A stretch of DNA of 64,000 nucleotides from Acanthosepion esculentum. Lineage: Eukaryota; Mollusca; Cephalopoda; Sepiida; Sepiidae. The stretch's first letter is position 1. Each line of letters starts with the position of its first letter. The position numbers were made by a program, and so were the translations under genes. Location: contig OZ038480.1 of the NCBI GenBank assembly GCA_964036315.1, positions 9,190,203-9,254,202 of the forward strand. The letters are read 5' to 3'. The notes beneath the pieces were generated by a model. It ran no database searches. It saw nothing but the letters and a program-made list of their open reading frames with translations, and was not told the DNA's origin. Positions 32,126-44,100 of this stretch are shown one piece after another.

Positions 32126-33209
32126 ATAAATTCAGCAGAAGTTTGACATCATGCATTAGAAATATTCTGATATGCCTGAATAATAATGCTAGGATTTTTA
32201 TGAATAATAGAATCTGTCAAAATTTCCTGGAAAAATTTGGATGAATTTCATATTTTATTACTAGTTTTACTAATGTTTGTTATTGTTGCTTTTTATCTGA
32301 ACTCTTTGAGTAAATTCACTCTTCGACCTCTAGAGCAGCTATTTAAAAATATTTCTACTGTGGAATAAAAGAAATCTGGCGTAGATATTCGGATAGAAAT
32401 GTGAGAATTCCAACAGATCTGTGTTTTCTTGAATCACTCATGCTTCTATAATCGATTTTGTTAAGTTAGGAAAATATCAAGAGGCGACTTTTCAAAAAGT
32501 TTGCTGACGATTTTTGGTATGAAATATTTAATTGGAAAGAGGACTTCATCTAATGAAAAGAAATACTTGAGATAAGCAGATATAAAAAGAAAAATATTAT
32601 CAAGTTGAAGAAATAGATTGGTAAATAAGTTCTTCAATCCTATAAAGTTTTAGACCGAACAAATTTTTTAAACTGCTATCAAAATGAAGTAAATTTATTT
32701 CTCTTCAAAATTAAAAGTCTATTTTTCAGCCTAGACACAATTTAATGCAACGCAAATTGTATTAGATTTACATTCCATCCAGGAAACGATGCAAACACTC
32801 GTTCTAGTTCGGTCATTGAAGTTAAGCAGCGTCTAGTTCGGTCAATTCATTGATGAGGGACCACTTAGGAATACAGGGTACTGCAAGCAACTTCCTAGAG
32901 TCCGGAATATATTTCGGCTTTAAATAACTAGCACAGGGTTGATAAACCGTAAAAAAAAAACGAATGAATCAACTATCCTATTTACGAAGAATGTTTTTGG
33001 TTTACTTTTGAAAAAACGTGATACAGTAGCTTTAATTTTCGCATCTTGCCCTTTCGAAGCCTTTTTCGATTCCAGAAAGAATCAGAAACTAGGTAACATG
33101 TTCCGACTGTAGAGAGTGATTGGAGCAACTTCAAAATTTCAGGTTCATTAACCTTTGTGGCGGTTGTTAATGAAGAAAAAATCAATTCTCCTATAAAGGT
33201 GTCATTCGG
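32116..33209. other. Unrecognised stretch
   Basis: Short AT-rich frames only. Confidence 0.45.
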
Positions 33210-33820
33210 TGGATGTGTTATTTGAGTTCTTATATGATTTTGTTGGTATATTTTTCTTTGTGTCGTATCTCTTCAAGAAGGGGGCGATCACGGCTCACCA
33301 CAACTTTCTATCCTTTTACATTTTTAACAATGGTTGTCTTTTTACTATTTTACTTTCCCTGTTCAGCCATCCATTTAAATAAGCTTTTTAGAAAAGTTCC
33401 TCATTGTTTCCCTCTTGCCTTCAAAGTGTCAAATTTTCCAAACCTTCTTTCCTCATTATATATCCTAGAAGTTTCAATCCTCTATTTCTTATTCTAAGTA
33501 TAATCGTTCTTCTTCTTTCAATTTTTATTTAAAACTTCCTCGTTGCTCATATGCGCGGTTCATGTTATTCACATCATTCATATGTTACCTCAAGTATTCT
33601 CTTCATCTGTCAAGAAATTGTCTTGCACTCTGTACCATATAGGAAGATTAATATTATATAACGGTTCAGAACTCGATTCTTTATGCTTTGTTTAACGTAT
33701 CTTTCATGATTCCGTTGAACGTTCAGCTTTTGGTATGATATCTTCTGTAATCTCTTAAAATTTGTTTGCCTATATCTGTGAATATCGATTGGCAAACATC
33801 TAGAGACAAACATATAGGAG
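33210..33820 (-). pseudogene. Decayed LINE reverse-transcriptase C-terminus, duplicate 1
   Basis: The minus-strand frame 33813-33610 reads KRLQKISYQKLNVQRNHERY, VKQSIKNRVLNRYIILIFL and YGTECKTIS. It corresponds to the YVTSVLLYFSGCWTIS region of the LINE at 17340. Low-complexity remnants follow downstream to 33210. About 435 bases recur 756 bases to the right. Confidence 0.6.
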
Positions 33821-34109
33821 GAGGGGTCAAGTACATACTGGAGCGGTATAAGGAGCGGACTATTTTACCTGCATGCTTAGCAATGGATCATATATACGAG
33901 TTCCACTTGAGGTTGGGTGTGGATTTGAGGTCCAACAGTCTTTCAAGACAAGGTGCTTCCCCGAGAGGACCTCCGTTCATCCATATTGGGGGTAGTTCGG
34001 TGTCAGATTTTTGATGATGTAATTAGCTTTTCTTCGAGACATTGAATGGAACCAGCTAGGTTTTAACTCATTAGGTACTTTGTACAAAGCAGGAAGAGAG
34101 TTTACTTTA

Positions 34110-34570
34110 CCTCTCTGTTCTGCCATCCATTTAAATAAGCTTTTTAGAAACGTTCCTCATTGTTTCCCTCTTGCCTTCAAAGTGTCAAATTTTCCAAACC
34201 TTCTTTCCTCATTATGTATCCTAGAAGTTTCAATCCTCTATTTCTTATTCTAAGTATAATCGTTCTTTTTCTTTCAATTTTTATTTAAAACTTCCTCGTT
34301 GCTCATATGCGCCGTTCATGTTATTCACATCAGTCATATGTTACCTCAAGTATTCTCTTCATCTGTCAGGAAATTTCTTGCAATCTGCACCATATAGGAG
34401 GATTAAAATTACATAGCAGTTCAGGACTCGATTTTTTATGCTTTTGTAACGTATCTTTCATGATTCCATTGCGCGTTCAGATTTTGGTATGATATTTTCT
34501 GGAATCTCTTAAAATTTGTTTGCCTACATCTGTGAATGTCGATTGGCAAACAACCTTCAACAGACAAACA
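34110..34570 (-). pseudogene. Decayed LINE reverse-transcriptase C-terminus, duplicate 2
   Basis: Near-identical to about 33360-33795 (for example CCATCCATTTAAATAAGC, GTTTCCCTCTTGCCTTCAAA, TATGTTACCTCAAGTATTCT). It has several differences, so it is a direct duplication with time to diverge. The sequence between the copies includes TTAGGTACTTTGTACAAAGC, resembling the LINE segment at 21610. Confidence 0.6.
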
Positions 34571-35627
34571 GTCTATCACTGATCTCTACTTTATATGAGA
34601 CTATGGCGTAGTACTCCTGACTTACAAACGTTAATAATCATCGCCGTCACACATCGAAGCAACACAAACAGGACATTAAAGACAATTAAATGCCTTTTAA
34701 CAGGAATTTATAGACTAGTAAATATTCAAATCAATTTCTACTTCCCCTATTAGTGACGCTTCGTAGGAGGATCTTTTACTTATCAACAAACACTCAAATA
34801 TCATTGCCAACTTGACATGAATTTATTGGATAGTTCTTTTGTTTCATATTTTCAAAACGTTCAGGGCATTTTATATTCTGTAATCGATAAGCAAGCAGCG
34901 TGCAACAAATTTAGTGAAATAACCCGTTGTCATGATCCGAGCTCGCATCTCGTTTCTTTGGAAACCTGTTTAACATGGGCAATTTCTTATTGATGATGCT
35001 ACAAAGACCAATCAGCAAATCTGACGATATCTAGGCACACACCTCTTTATGTTTGTACTTTACATATCAGATCGGATAAATCAAATGCTTGAAAGAGTGA
35101 AAACGCTAAAATCATAATTCGAGAATAACTGAGGATAGTTGCATAAATATTTTTGTAAGCAGAAGTATATTTGATTTTAAAATACGCATGTCACTTGAAA
35201 AATGTCCGCGTCAACATTACAATGAATGGAAGTTTCAACGGAAATTTTGTACAAATATATATAAATCTTTTTCTAAGATTCTTAGAATATTTTATTATTA
35301 ACTTTTTTTTTATTCAAATAAATAAGATATATGCACATCTCAACTGATTTCATTTGACGTAACCAGACAAAAAATGCTTAAGTTTCAGTTTACATTTTCA
35401 TAAGTCATGCACGAATTAATGAATAAAATAAAATATTCTCGATTCTTCTAGAAATACCATTGTCTTCTAAGTAAAACAAAGAAATGAAGAATCAGAAAAT
35501 TTGTACAAAACCATTCTTGAAATCGTATCTTATATCCATTTGTAAAAGAAAGGCATCACTTGAATTGCAAATCACATAAGGAGGCTTGTGTCTTATGACA
35601 AAAGTTGAATAGTGTCTAAATATCATG
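34571..35627. other. Unrecognised stretch
   Basis: Nothing recognised. Confidence 0.45.
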
Positions 35628-36135
35628 TGACAGGACCCAAAGAGTTGTGAGTTCAATACCTGGTTAAGACGGTGGAGAACTTGGAGAGGGGAATCAACAG
35701 GAGATAACTGATAACTGACAGACATGGCACGTGGAACTAGAACAGTCTACGAGTGAGCGAAATAAAGGGTTCAGTTCGACATTCCAACCACCTGAAGAAG
35801 GCCGGAGCGTACAACGGCCGAAACGTTGTGATAAATATGGCGACAAAGGTGAGGATAATAGTTGAGGGCAATAGTCCGAATAATGTAAATAGTTTACATA
35901 ATTCCTCATCTCAGAAATATAGACAGATACTAAAGGGTAATAAATATGTCAACAAAGATGAGGACAATGGTCCGAATAATGTAAATAATGTACATAATAC
36001 CTCATTTCAGAAATATAGACAAATAATAAATGGCCGAAACGTTATAATATATATGGCGACAAAGATGAGGACAATAGTCCAAATAATGTAAATAGTGTAC
36101 ATAATACCTCATCTCAGAAATATAGACAGATCGGC
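35628..36135 (+). repeat. Family A repeat with triplicated tail
   Basis: It begins at TGACAGGACCCAAAGAG (A box missing), with B box GAGTTCAATACC, CACCTGAAGAAGGCCGG at 35790 and GGCCGAAACGTTGTG. The 3' tail (ATGAGGACAATAGTCCGAAT...TCAGAAATATAGACAGAT) is repeated three times, at 35850-35930, 35945-36025 and 36055-36130. The third is preceded by a second partial core, GGCCGAAACG, at 36033. Tail multiplication also occurs in the copies at 8567 and 36833. Confidence 0.82.
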
Positions 36136-36832
36136 CTCGATATATTAATCAACAAGATACTGCCGATATAAAACAAGCTTCCAAAAATACGTGATGCGAG
36201 TTCGGAAACCGCTCCGTAATTTCTCTTCTATCCAGTCGTTGCAAAACGACCTTCGCTTTACGATACGCACAACATATATTAAGCAAGTTGAATGCAATAT
36301 CCTAGTATAAAGTATGTGAAGTTGAAATGACCAATGAAAAACGTCCTAATGTTAGCATGATTGAATGAAGCTTAAATAATGGAAATGGTTGAAAGGAAGA
36401 AGAAATGCCCATTCATTGTGATTATATGACAAACGTCTTGGACATTATCATGATTACAAGCAGCGGAAAAGAGTTGACTGCATTAGCACCGTTTCCCTTT
36501 GTCCCTGTTGCCTTTAATATACCTGGTGTCAAATTCTCTAAGTGTAGGCCGAGAATCGACGGAAAGAAAGTCCTTATAGAAGACATTTGAAGATCAAAAT
36601 GCTCATTTCTGGAGACATCCTGAATGTCAGCTAGCATGAACTTGATTTGAATTGTTTATGGGAAGGACTTGTGAATGTTCAGCTTGTAATTTCAGTTTGT
36701 GATCCTTTTTTAATTGTATATTGAACACGATTACAAGATCGGTAAAGTGGAAACTGTTTGGTGAATAATATTTATTTCTTCACTGACTTTTGATTGACAA
36801 AAAAGATCTTCTGTTGGATCCAATTCAATTCA
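36136..36832. other. Unrecognised stretch
   Basis: Nothing recognised. Confidence 0.4.
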
Positions 36833-37233
36833 TACAATATTTCGGCCTCTATATCTTTGAAATGTGGTATTATGATTACTTGCATTGTTTAAATTGTTCG
36901 GACTGTTATCCTCATCTTCATTGCCATATTCACAACGTTTCAGTCTCTATACATTTGAGATGAGGTATTATTATTACTTGCATTATTTACATTATTCGGA
37001 CGGTTATCCTCATCTTCATTGTCATATTCACAACGTTTCGGCCTCTATATCTCTAAGATGAAGTATTATGATTACTTATATTATTTAGATTATTCGGGCT
37101 GTTTTCCTCATTTTCATTGCCATATTCATGGCGTTTCGTCCGTTGTACGCTCCGGCCTTCTTCAAGTGATTGGAATTTCGAACCGGACCCTTTATTTCAT
37201 CCACAAGAGTAGATTGTTCTAGTTCCACGAGCC
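36833..37233 (-). repeat. Family A repeat, inverted, triplicated tail
   Basis: On the plus strand three successive TTATCCTCATCTTCATTGCC-ATATTCACAACGTTT-type tail units occur (about 36900, 36965-37040, 37085-37130). The core complement follows (CGTTTCGTCCGTTGTACGCT, CCGGCCTTCTTCAAGTGATT). In the last copy GAAAC becomes GAAACGCC. The tRNA-like head is absent, ending at CCACGAGCCATGG. Confidence 0.78.
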
Positions 37234-37312
37234 ATGGCCGAAACGTTGTGAATATGGCAATGAAGATGAGGATAACAGTCCGAATAATGTAAATAATGTA
37301 AGTAGTCATAAA
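37233..37312 (+). repeat. Family A tail, plus strand
   Basis: GGCCGAAACGTTGTGAATAT, GAAGATGAGGATAACAGTCC and AATAATGTAAATAATGT. It lies in opposite orientation to the adjoining copy, giving an inverted tail-core-core-tail structure. Confidence 0.75.
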
Positions 37313-39700
37313 ACATTATTTTGTATGTATGTTCAAAGGCAGTACATTTTGTTCTTAAAATGATTACCTCTGCAAATGTAGTTGGACAGAAATTATATAT
37401 TTACTCATATTTGTCTGTTTGTTCCCACAATATCAACAACATTTTGCGGAAGGCTGGGTTAAGAAACACTTGATTAAATTTTATGGCGATTTTTATAGTT
37501 GATAAATATGCCATTTATTAAAACAATAGTGACACGAAAGGTTACCTCTCTATGTCTCTATGAAATAGATTTTGTCAGTTTCGTTTTTTTTCTTCTGACA
37601 GTAATGTTTTCATTGGTACGCGCTTTTTAGTACTCTCTTGTTATGAATATTAACTCAGTCTGACACAAAACATAGAAGAAGAAATAGTTGATTAAACGAA
37701 GTAGAAATAGTCTACCAGCTTTGACAGTATTAAAGATCCTGATAGTTTTACTTAAATTTGAACGCCGATCACTAATATCAGGTGGGGAAACAGCAACAAT
37801 GTCACGAGTTTGAGATTTCTCATTTAACGGAATGTTTATTTTTCTTGATCATCATCGATTCATTTATTAATATGATAACCCCTACCCTATGGCAAGCGAT
37901 TCAAAATTTACCTCAGTTTTGAAATATGGCTAAATTTGCAGTCAGCACAATCAAGTGAGGCTTAAGATTTCCAGTCACTGTCGTTGGGCTCATATCACTC
38001 AATGCGATTGTCGAACAATGTCTTCTATCTTCATCAATTCATACACATTCTTCCTCTTATTTCTTAGCTTCCCCGCTTTTCTTTCTCTTTTTTTCTCCTT
38101 CTCTTCCTCTTCTTTCTTCTTCGGCGTCTTCACCTCCCACTCCTCTACTTCTCTACCCTCCCACAATGCTACATTTTGCCAATTTCTGTTATACGCACTC
38201 ATCACGTGCTTCAAATTGTTGTTTTTTTTTTGCGGGGGGGGCATCTGCAATGAATTGATCTCCTCACTCAGAAGATCTGCACGAGCTTAACTAAAATATG
38301 AAGAATCAAAACATTATTAAAAAAAAGTAAGACGATGGTGGGAAACTTTGCTCTGAGCTTCCATATTGTCGTTAAGTGCATCCATATAAACTAAATTACG
38401 AGAATCAAATTCTAAAAGATAGTTCAACTTGCAAGTCTGCATATGTATCGAGGAACACTACGTCTAACTAGCCAGGATTTCAAGTTACGATAAGAAGTTT
38501 AGCTGCACACGAGAACATAAAATATACTGATTGCTCGACTTATACGAGATAAGTTCGTAAAGTATCCATACATTTAGTATTAATGAAAAAGATATCTTAA
38601 CTAAGGCAACAATTCATCAGACCATTTCAAAGTATCCCACCCCTGAGACCTTCATACTTTTATCCTAATCTTCTTTTACTCCTTCACGTGCCTCAGTGTG
38701 CTCATTTTTATCATTAATTTTAGACAAGGTCTGTAAGTTCTTACTTTTTATTGGTGATTTTACATTTGGAAAACGCGAAAAGTCGCAACGGAGCCAAATC
38801 TAAAACGTAGGAATATTCACAATTCTGGCACATGCAATGTTACATTTACCCTGTAGACAACAGAGGTTACACAAGATCACTCAGCTGCATCGCAATGCCA
38901 AATGAGTAACTCCACTTGGGAGTTTCAATTCATTCATGCGCGGAAAATTGCTCTTTGATTGATTGCCAATGTTTATGAAGGCGACACAACAGGTTCCCTA
39001 CTAATACTTTCACTCTCTCTCCACACGCAGCTATATTATGGAAACAAGTAAATCTAACAATAGTTCCCAAGGAAAGAAAAGAATGATGAAAAAGTAAATA
39101 AATCCAGGGTAATATATAAAATGGAAACCAACAATTGCAATAAATTAACTGACAAAGAAGTTACTAAATTTTACAAAACCACAAATAACGAAACAGAAAG
39201 TGATATAAACAAAGAAGCTAAAAACAGTCACTAATCTGAAATTACACAACAGAATAGATTAACTAGCAAAGGTAGAACCATCTATTAAATTAAAAGACCA
39301 TATATTAATTTAACCACCTCCAACAATACAATGAAACAAAAGTAGACAAAATATTTTTTAAACTAATTAAAAAGCACTTCCCTAAAACATAAAAAATACA
39401 TTTATTCACAGCTGCATGGGTAACATGGATAACATTTTTTATTAGTTAACCATACCTCACGTGTATCTGTTCCGTCAAGCAGCTTTCGTGTGTATATTCC
39501 ATGTGTGTATCATAATTCTAGTTTGTCTATCCAGAAATTCCAATGATGATGTGTATTCGTTTGGGTATCTAGTAAGCATTCATCTGTTTGGTGTTTGTCT
39601 GTATGTTGATTTGTGAGAGTGAAAGAATTTAAGTTGCATCGGTTGTGGTTGTAGGTAGACATATCTGAGTCTTTTAGCATGGATTTTATCAAAATTGGTG
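37313..39700. other. Unrecognised stretch
   Basis: A pyrimidine-rich patch lies at 38040-38160, and a short G run near 38234. No gene or element was recognised. Confidence 0.45.
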
Positions 39701-40670
39701 TGTTTTACTTGTGTTTATAGATGGCAAAATATTTATCAGAACTCCCTCTAAGTATTTCCGACATAATGAATTATGTTTTGTTCTAAGATAGGGCCTGTTT
39801 TATTTGTGTGTGTTTCGAGCAAGTTTAAAGGGTCGTCTCAACGTAGATATGTTCATAGATGCGGGACTTTAGATTTATAGATGTTTCGCCAATGTAGCTC
39901 TTCCTACAGTGTCGGTGTTTTATGTCATAAATCGCGATATCTGGATATTTGGATCTATTTTCTTCCTAACTATATCTCTGACTTTCTTTGAGGTGGTTGT
40001 AAATTTTTAATGTCCGGTATAACTAGTTTGTTTTCAATTTTTTTTATAGAGTTTTCTGTTTTATTTGTGTGTTTCCCGCAAGTTTAAAGGGTCGACTCAA
40101 CGTAGATATGTTCATAGATGCGGGATTTTAGATTTATAGATGTTTCCCCAATGTAGCTCTTCCTACATTGTTGGCGTTTTATGTCATAAATCCCGGCATC
40201 TGATATGGTGTTGGATTTATTTTTCTTCCTAACTATATCTCTGACTTTCTTAGAGGTGGTGGTAAAATTTTAATGTTAGGGATAACTAGTTTGTTTTCCA
40301 ATTTCTTTGATTGGGTGGTAGGTGGATAGCATTAAGACTTTTGTTTTTCTGCTGTCGGAAGTGCCTATGTTGTCTGTGGTGATGCCTAATTGCTTTGACT
40401 TCACAATTGTGTATCCTCGTTTTCTAGCGTTGAGGATGAAATGATAGAAGTGAAGAAGTCTAAAAGTTTTTTCTATTCTTTATTTAGGTATTCTGGGCTA
40501 CATATTCGAGGAACAAAATCTATGATTAGTTCTGATTTTATTTTTTGTCTGTGGTGGGAACAGAAATTGATTAAATCATTTTTTATTTGTGTGTTAGCGG
40601 TAAACCGACAAACTGATTTAACCTACAAACAAAGCGAAACATTTTAAATTTATAAGCTTTTCCTATTTCT
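39700..40670 (-). pseudogene. Penelope-like element (family C), RT C-terminus and duplicated GIY-YIG segment
   Basis: On the minus strand from 40650: LIIDFVPRICSPEYLNK and GYTIVKSKQLGI. A GIY-YIG-type block then reads GIYDIKRQ, CRKSYIGETSINLKSRIYEH and IYVESTL near 40190-40090. The same block appears again at 39930-39830 (IYDIKHRHCRKSYIGETSIN, LKSRIYEH). The two 240-base segments (about 39806-40045 and 40058-40300) are direct duplicates, so the nuclease core is present twice. YIGET and R..EH match the nuclease signature of the element at 25546 (YKGET, RLQEH), but the rest differs: a different family. Frames are broken. Confidence 0.7.
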
Positions 40671-41424
40671 TCCTCATCCTATCGTTCTGCTGGATTGTAA
40701 TCCATATCTGATCTATATTCTATCAAAATCCATCAAGGAAATGGGATAAAATATTACATAAACAATTACAATTTTAATTAAAAGATTTATATGTGGAGAA
40801 AATTCATTTCTATTAGTTTTCTTTTTTCTCTTATTTTGTTGCTGTTTTTGTTGTCACAACTCGACATAAACTAATATTAATTAACAATCTGATTGTCAAG
40901 GCAGTAGCTATATGAACGAATTTGAATAAAGATTGTTCATTTGCTTTCGTAGCGTGACGTCAGAGAAGTTCCTAAGGAAAGTGTTTAAATCACTACAGTA
41001 GTCTTTATTTATGAGCTGTACGGCTTTCTGAACGGTTGTAGAAATTAAAAACGTTCTATACCTTGCGATAAAAAGTAACCAGAATTAGACAAAATAAAAT
41101 TGTTGAAATGTATATAATATTTTAAGAAAATCGGATTATCTGAAGAAAATGGTCTGATTTTGAATTTTCCTTGTTGATCTTTAAAACCAATCAAATTTTT
41201 TATATCTTTGTCCTATTCAGTGTATTTAGTAAGAGTTCCCAGATTTGACAATCGGTCGTCCACCAATAAAAACCAATTATCCTGTGTTGATCAGAATCGT
41301 TCCTATCTCTTGTTTGTTTCCACTTGTTATTACTCCTTTCAACAAGTATAAAGTTGGTATAGACTCGCTGGTCCCGGAATTCAGAGTTTCAAATTTGGCT
41401 AATCTCTGACGTCTTCTTTCCTCA
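40671..41424. other. Unrecognised stretch
   Basis: Nothing recognised. Confidence 0.4.
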
Positions 41425-41695
41425 TTTAGAATCAGATATAAGCAGTGGTTAGTCAAGCTTTCTGTTATTTAGTGGTTGTGAGTTCAATCCCTGAATCAGG
41501 CAATGTTATAATATATTCTGTTTGAGTAGTAACAAGGAAGAACCGACATCGCAAGAACAATGATAGCACAATAATCAACACATAGGAAATTCCATATGAC
41601 CAACATAATGGGCACCTGAAGATGGCCATGGGTACTTGACCGAAACGTTATGCCCATAGTAATCGCATTTATGATAATCAAAGATGAGAAAATTC
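41425..41695 (+). repeat. Divergent tRNA-headed, hammerhead-like repeat (family A2)
   Basis: It has the same order as family A but different sequence: a tRNA-like head with GCAGTGGTTAG (A-box-like) and GTGAGTTCAATCCCTGA (B box, 41478), the core at 41607-41657, and a tail GATAATCAAAGATGAGAAAA. It was recognised by structure rather than by identity. Confidence 0.65.
41607..41657 (+). ncRNA. Hammerhead-like core with paired helix I (candidate)
   Basis: TGGGCA (41609-41614) precedes CTGAAGA (41616-41622). GAAAC lies at 41642-41646 and TGCCCA at 41651-41656, so the outer helix is six perfect base pairs (seven with the flanking A-T). Helix II is weaker (GG...CC across ATGGGTACTTGA). The preserved core with an entirely different but complementary outer helix supports a structured RNA. 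The cleavage-site triplet and helix III are not clearly canonical. Confidence 0.45.
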
Positions 41696-42055
41696 AAAAT
41701 ATATCAAATTATTTTTATGTTCACTACGTTATTCGCATCTGACAGGTTTACATGGCAGAGGAAAAATTGAATTTTATATTCCTGATGAGTTCGATAATAT
41801 TTGAATAAAAATGGAATGGTCAAAATCAAATTTATTAGCTACAAGCGAGAAAATCTGTAAATCATCCGAATCTGAAACGTTTTTTATCCCCAGCCTGCCA
41901 CTATTAAGAATAATTGCATCACTTAAATCTTACAGTAAAATGACAATCCAAATTAATTATTTTTGCCAATCATAAACAGTAAATCCAAGTTTATTATACC
42001 AGCTTCGCAGTCCATAACGAGTACTTCTAAAGCTGATGCTACGTTAAAATATTTG
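41696..42055. other. Unrecognised stretch
   Basis: Nothing recognised before the satellite. Confidence 0.4.
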
Positions 42056-44100
42056 CTAATTTTATATTCAACATTCAACCAGTAAATAATACATAAATAA
42101 CATAACAATAAATAACATAACACATACATAACACATAAATGACATAATTACAAAATATTTGCTAACTTTATATTCAACCAGTAAATAACATATAGATAAC
42201 ATAATAACAATAAATAACATAACTAACACATAGATTACATAATAAAATAAAATATTTTATAATTTTATATTCAACCAGTAAATAACACATAAATAACATA
42301 ATAACATTAAATATTTTCTAATTTTATATTCAGCCAGTAAATAACACATAAATGACATAATAACATTAAATATTTTCTAGTTTTATATTCAACCAGTAAA
42401 TAACACATAAATAACATAATAACATTAAATATTTTCTAGTTTTATATTCAACCAGTAAATAACACATAAATAACATAATAACATTAAATATTTTCTAATT
42501 TTATATTCAGCCAGTAAATAACACATAAATAACATAATAACATTAAATATTTTCTAATATTATATTCAGCCAGTACATAACACATAAATAACATAATAAC
42601 ATTAAATATTTTCTAGTTTTATATTCAACCAGTAAATAACACATAAATAACATAATAACATTAAATATTTTCTAGTTTTATATTCAACCAGTAAATAACA
42701 CATAAATAACATAATAACATTAAATATTTTCTAATTTTATATTCAGCCAGTAAATAACACATAAATAACATAATAGCATTAAATATTTTCTAATTTTATA
42801 TTCAGCCAGTAAATAACACATAAATAACATAATAGCATTAAATATTTTCTAATTTTATATTCAGCCAGTAAATAACACATAAATAACATAATAACATTAA
42901 ATATTTTCTAATTTTATATTCAACCAGTAAATAACACATAAATAACATAATAACATTAAATATTTTCTAATTTTATATTCAGCCAATAAATAACACATAA
43001 ATGACATAATAACATTAAATATTTTCTAGTTTTATATTCAACCAGTAAATAACACATAAATAACATAATAACATTAAATATTTTCTAGTTTTATATTCAA
43101 CCAGTAAATAACACATAAATAACATAATAACATTAAATATTTTCTAATTTTATATTCAGCCAGTAAATAACACATAAATAACATAATAACATTAAATATT
43201 TTCTAATATTATATTCAGCCAGTACATAACACATAAATAACATAATAACATTAAATATTTTCTAATTTTATATTCAGCCAGTAAATAACACATAAATAAC
43301 ATAATAGCATTAAATATTTTCTAATTTTATATTCAGCCAGTAAATAACACATAAATAACATAATAGCATTAAATATTTTCTAATTTTATATTCAACCAGT
43401 AAATAACACATAAATAACATAATAACATTAAATATTTTCTAATTTTATATTCAACCAGTAAATAACACATAAATAACATAATAACATTAAATATTTTCTA
43501 ATTTTATATTCAGCCAGTAAATAACACATAAATAACATAATAACATTAAATATTTTCTAATTTTATATTCAGCCAGTAAATAACACATAAATAACATAAT
43601 AGCATTAAATATTTTCTAATTTTATATTCAGCCAGTAAATAACACATAAATAACATAATAACATTAAATATTTTCTAATTTTATATTCAGCCAGTAAATA
43701 ACACATAAATAACATAATAGCATTAAATATTTTCTAATTTTATATTCAGCCAGTAAATAACACATAAATAACATAATAACATTAAATATTTTCTAATTTT
43801 ATATTCAGCCAGTAAATAACACATAAATAACATAATAACATTAAATATTTTCTAATTTTATATTCAGCCAGTAAATAACACATAAATAACATAATAACAT
43901 TAAATATTTTCTAATTTTATATTCAGCCAGTAAATAACACATAAATAACATAATAACATTAAATATTTTCTAATTTTATATTCAGCCAGTACATAACACA
44001 TTAATAACATGATAAAAATAAATAACATAACTGACACATACATAACACATAAATAACATAACATAAATATTTTCTAACTTTATATTCAACCAGTAAATAT
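42056..44100. repeat. 59-bp satellite array, about 34 units
   Basis: Unit ATTTTCTAATTTTATATTCA-GCCAGTAAATAACACATAAA-TAACATAATAACATTAAAT (59 bases). The first and last few units are degraded (42056-42300 and 43990-44100) and the core is nearly uniform. Linked variants include AGTTTTATATTCAACC, AATATTATATTCAGCCAGTAC and AATAGCATT. An ordered block of variants recurs at a distance of 649 bases (11 units). Confidence 0.95.

Noticed and set aside
42056..44100. A CRISPR or regulatory operator array
   Set aside because: The 59-bp units are contiguous with no spacers; it is a simple satellite.
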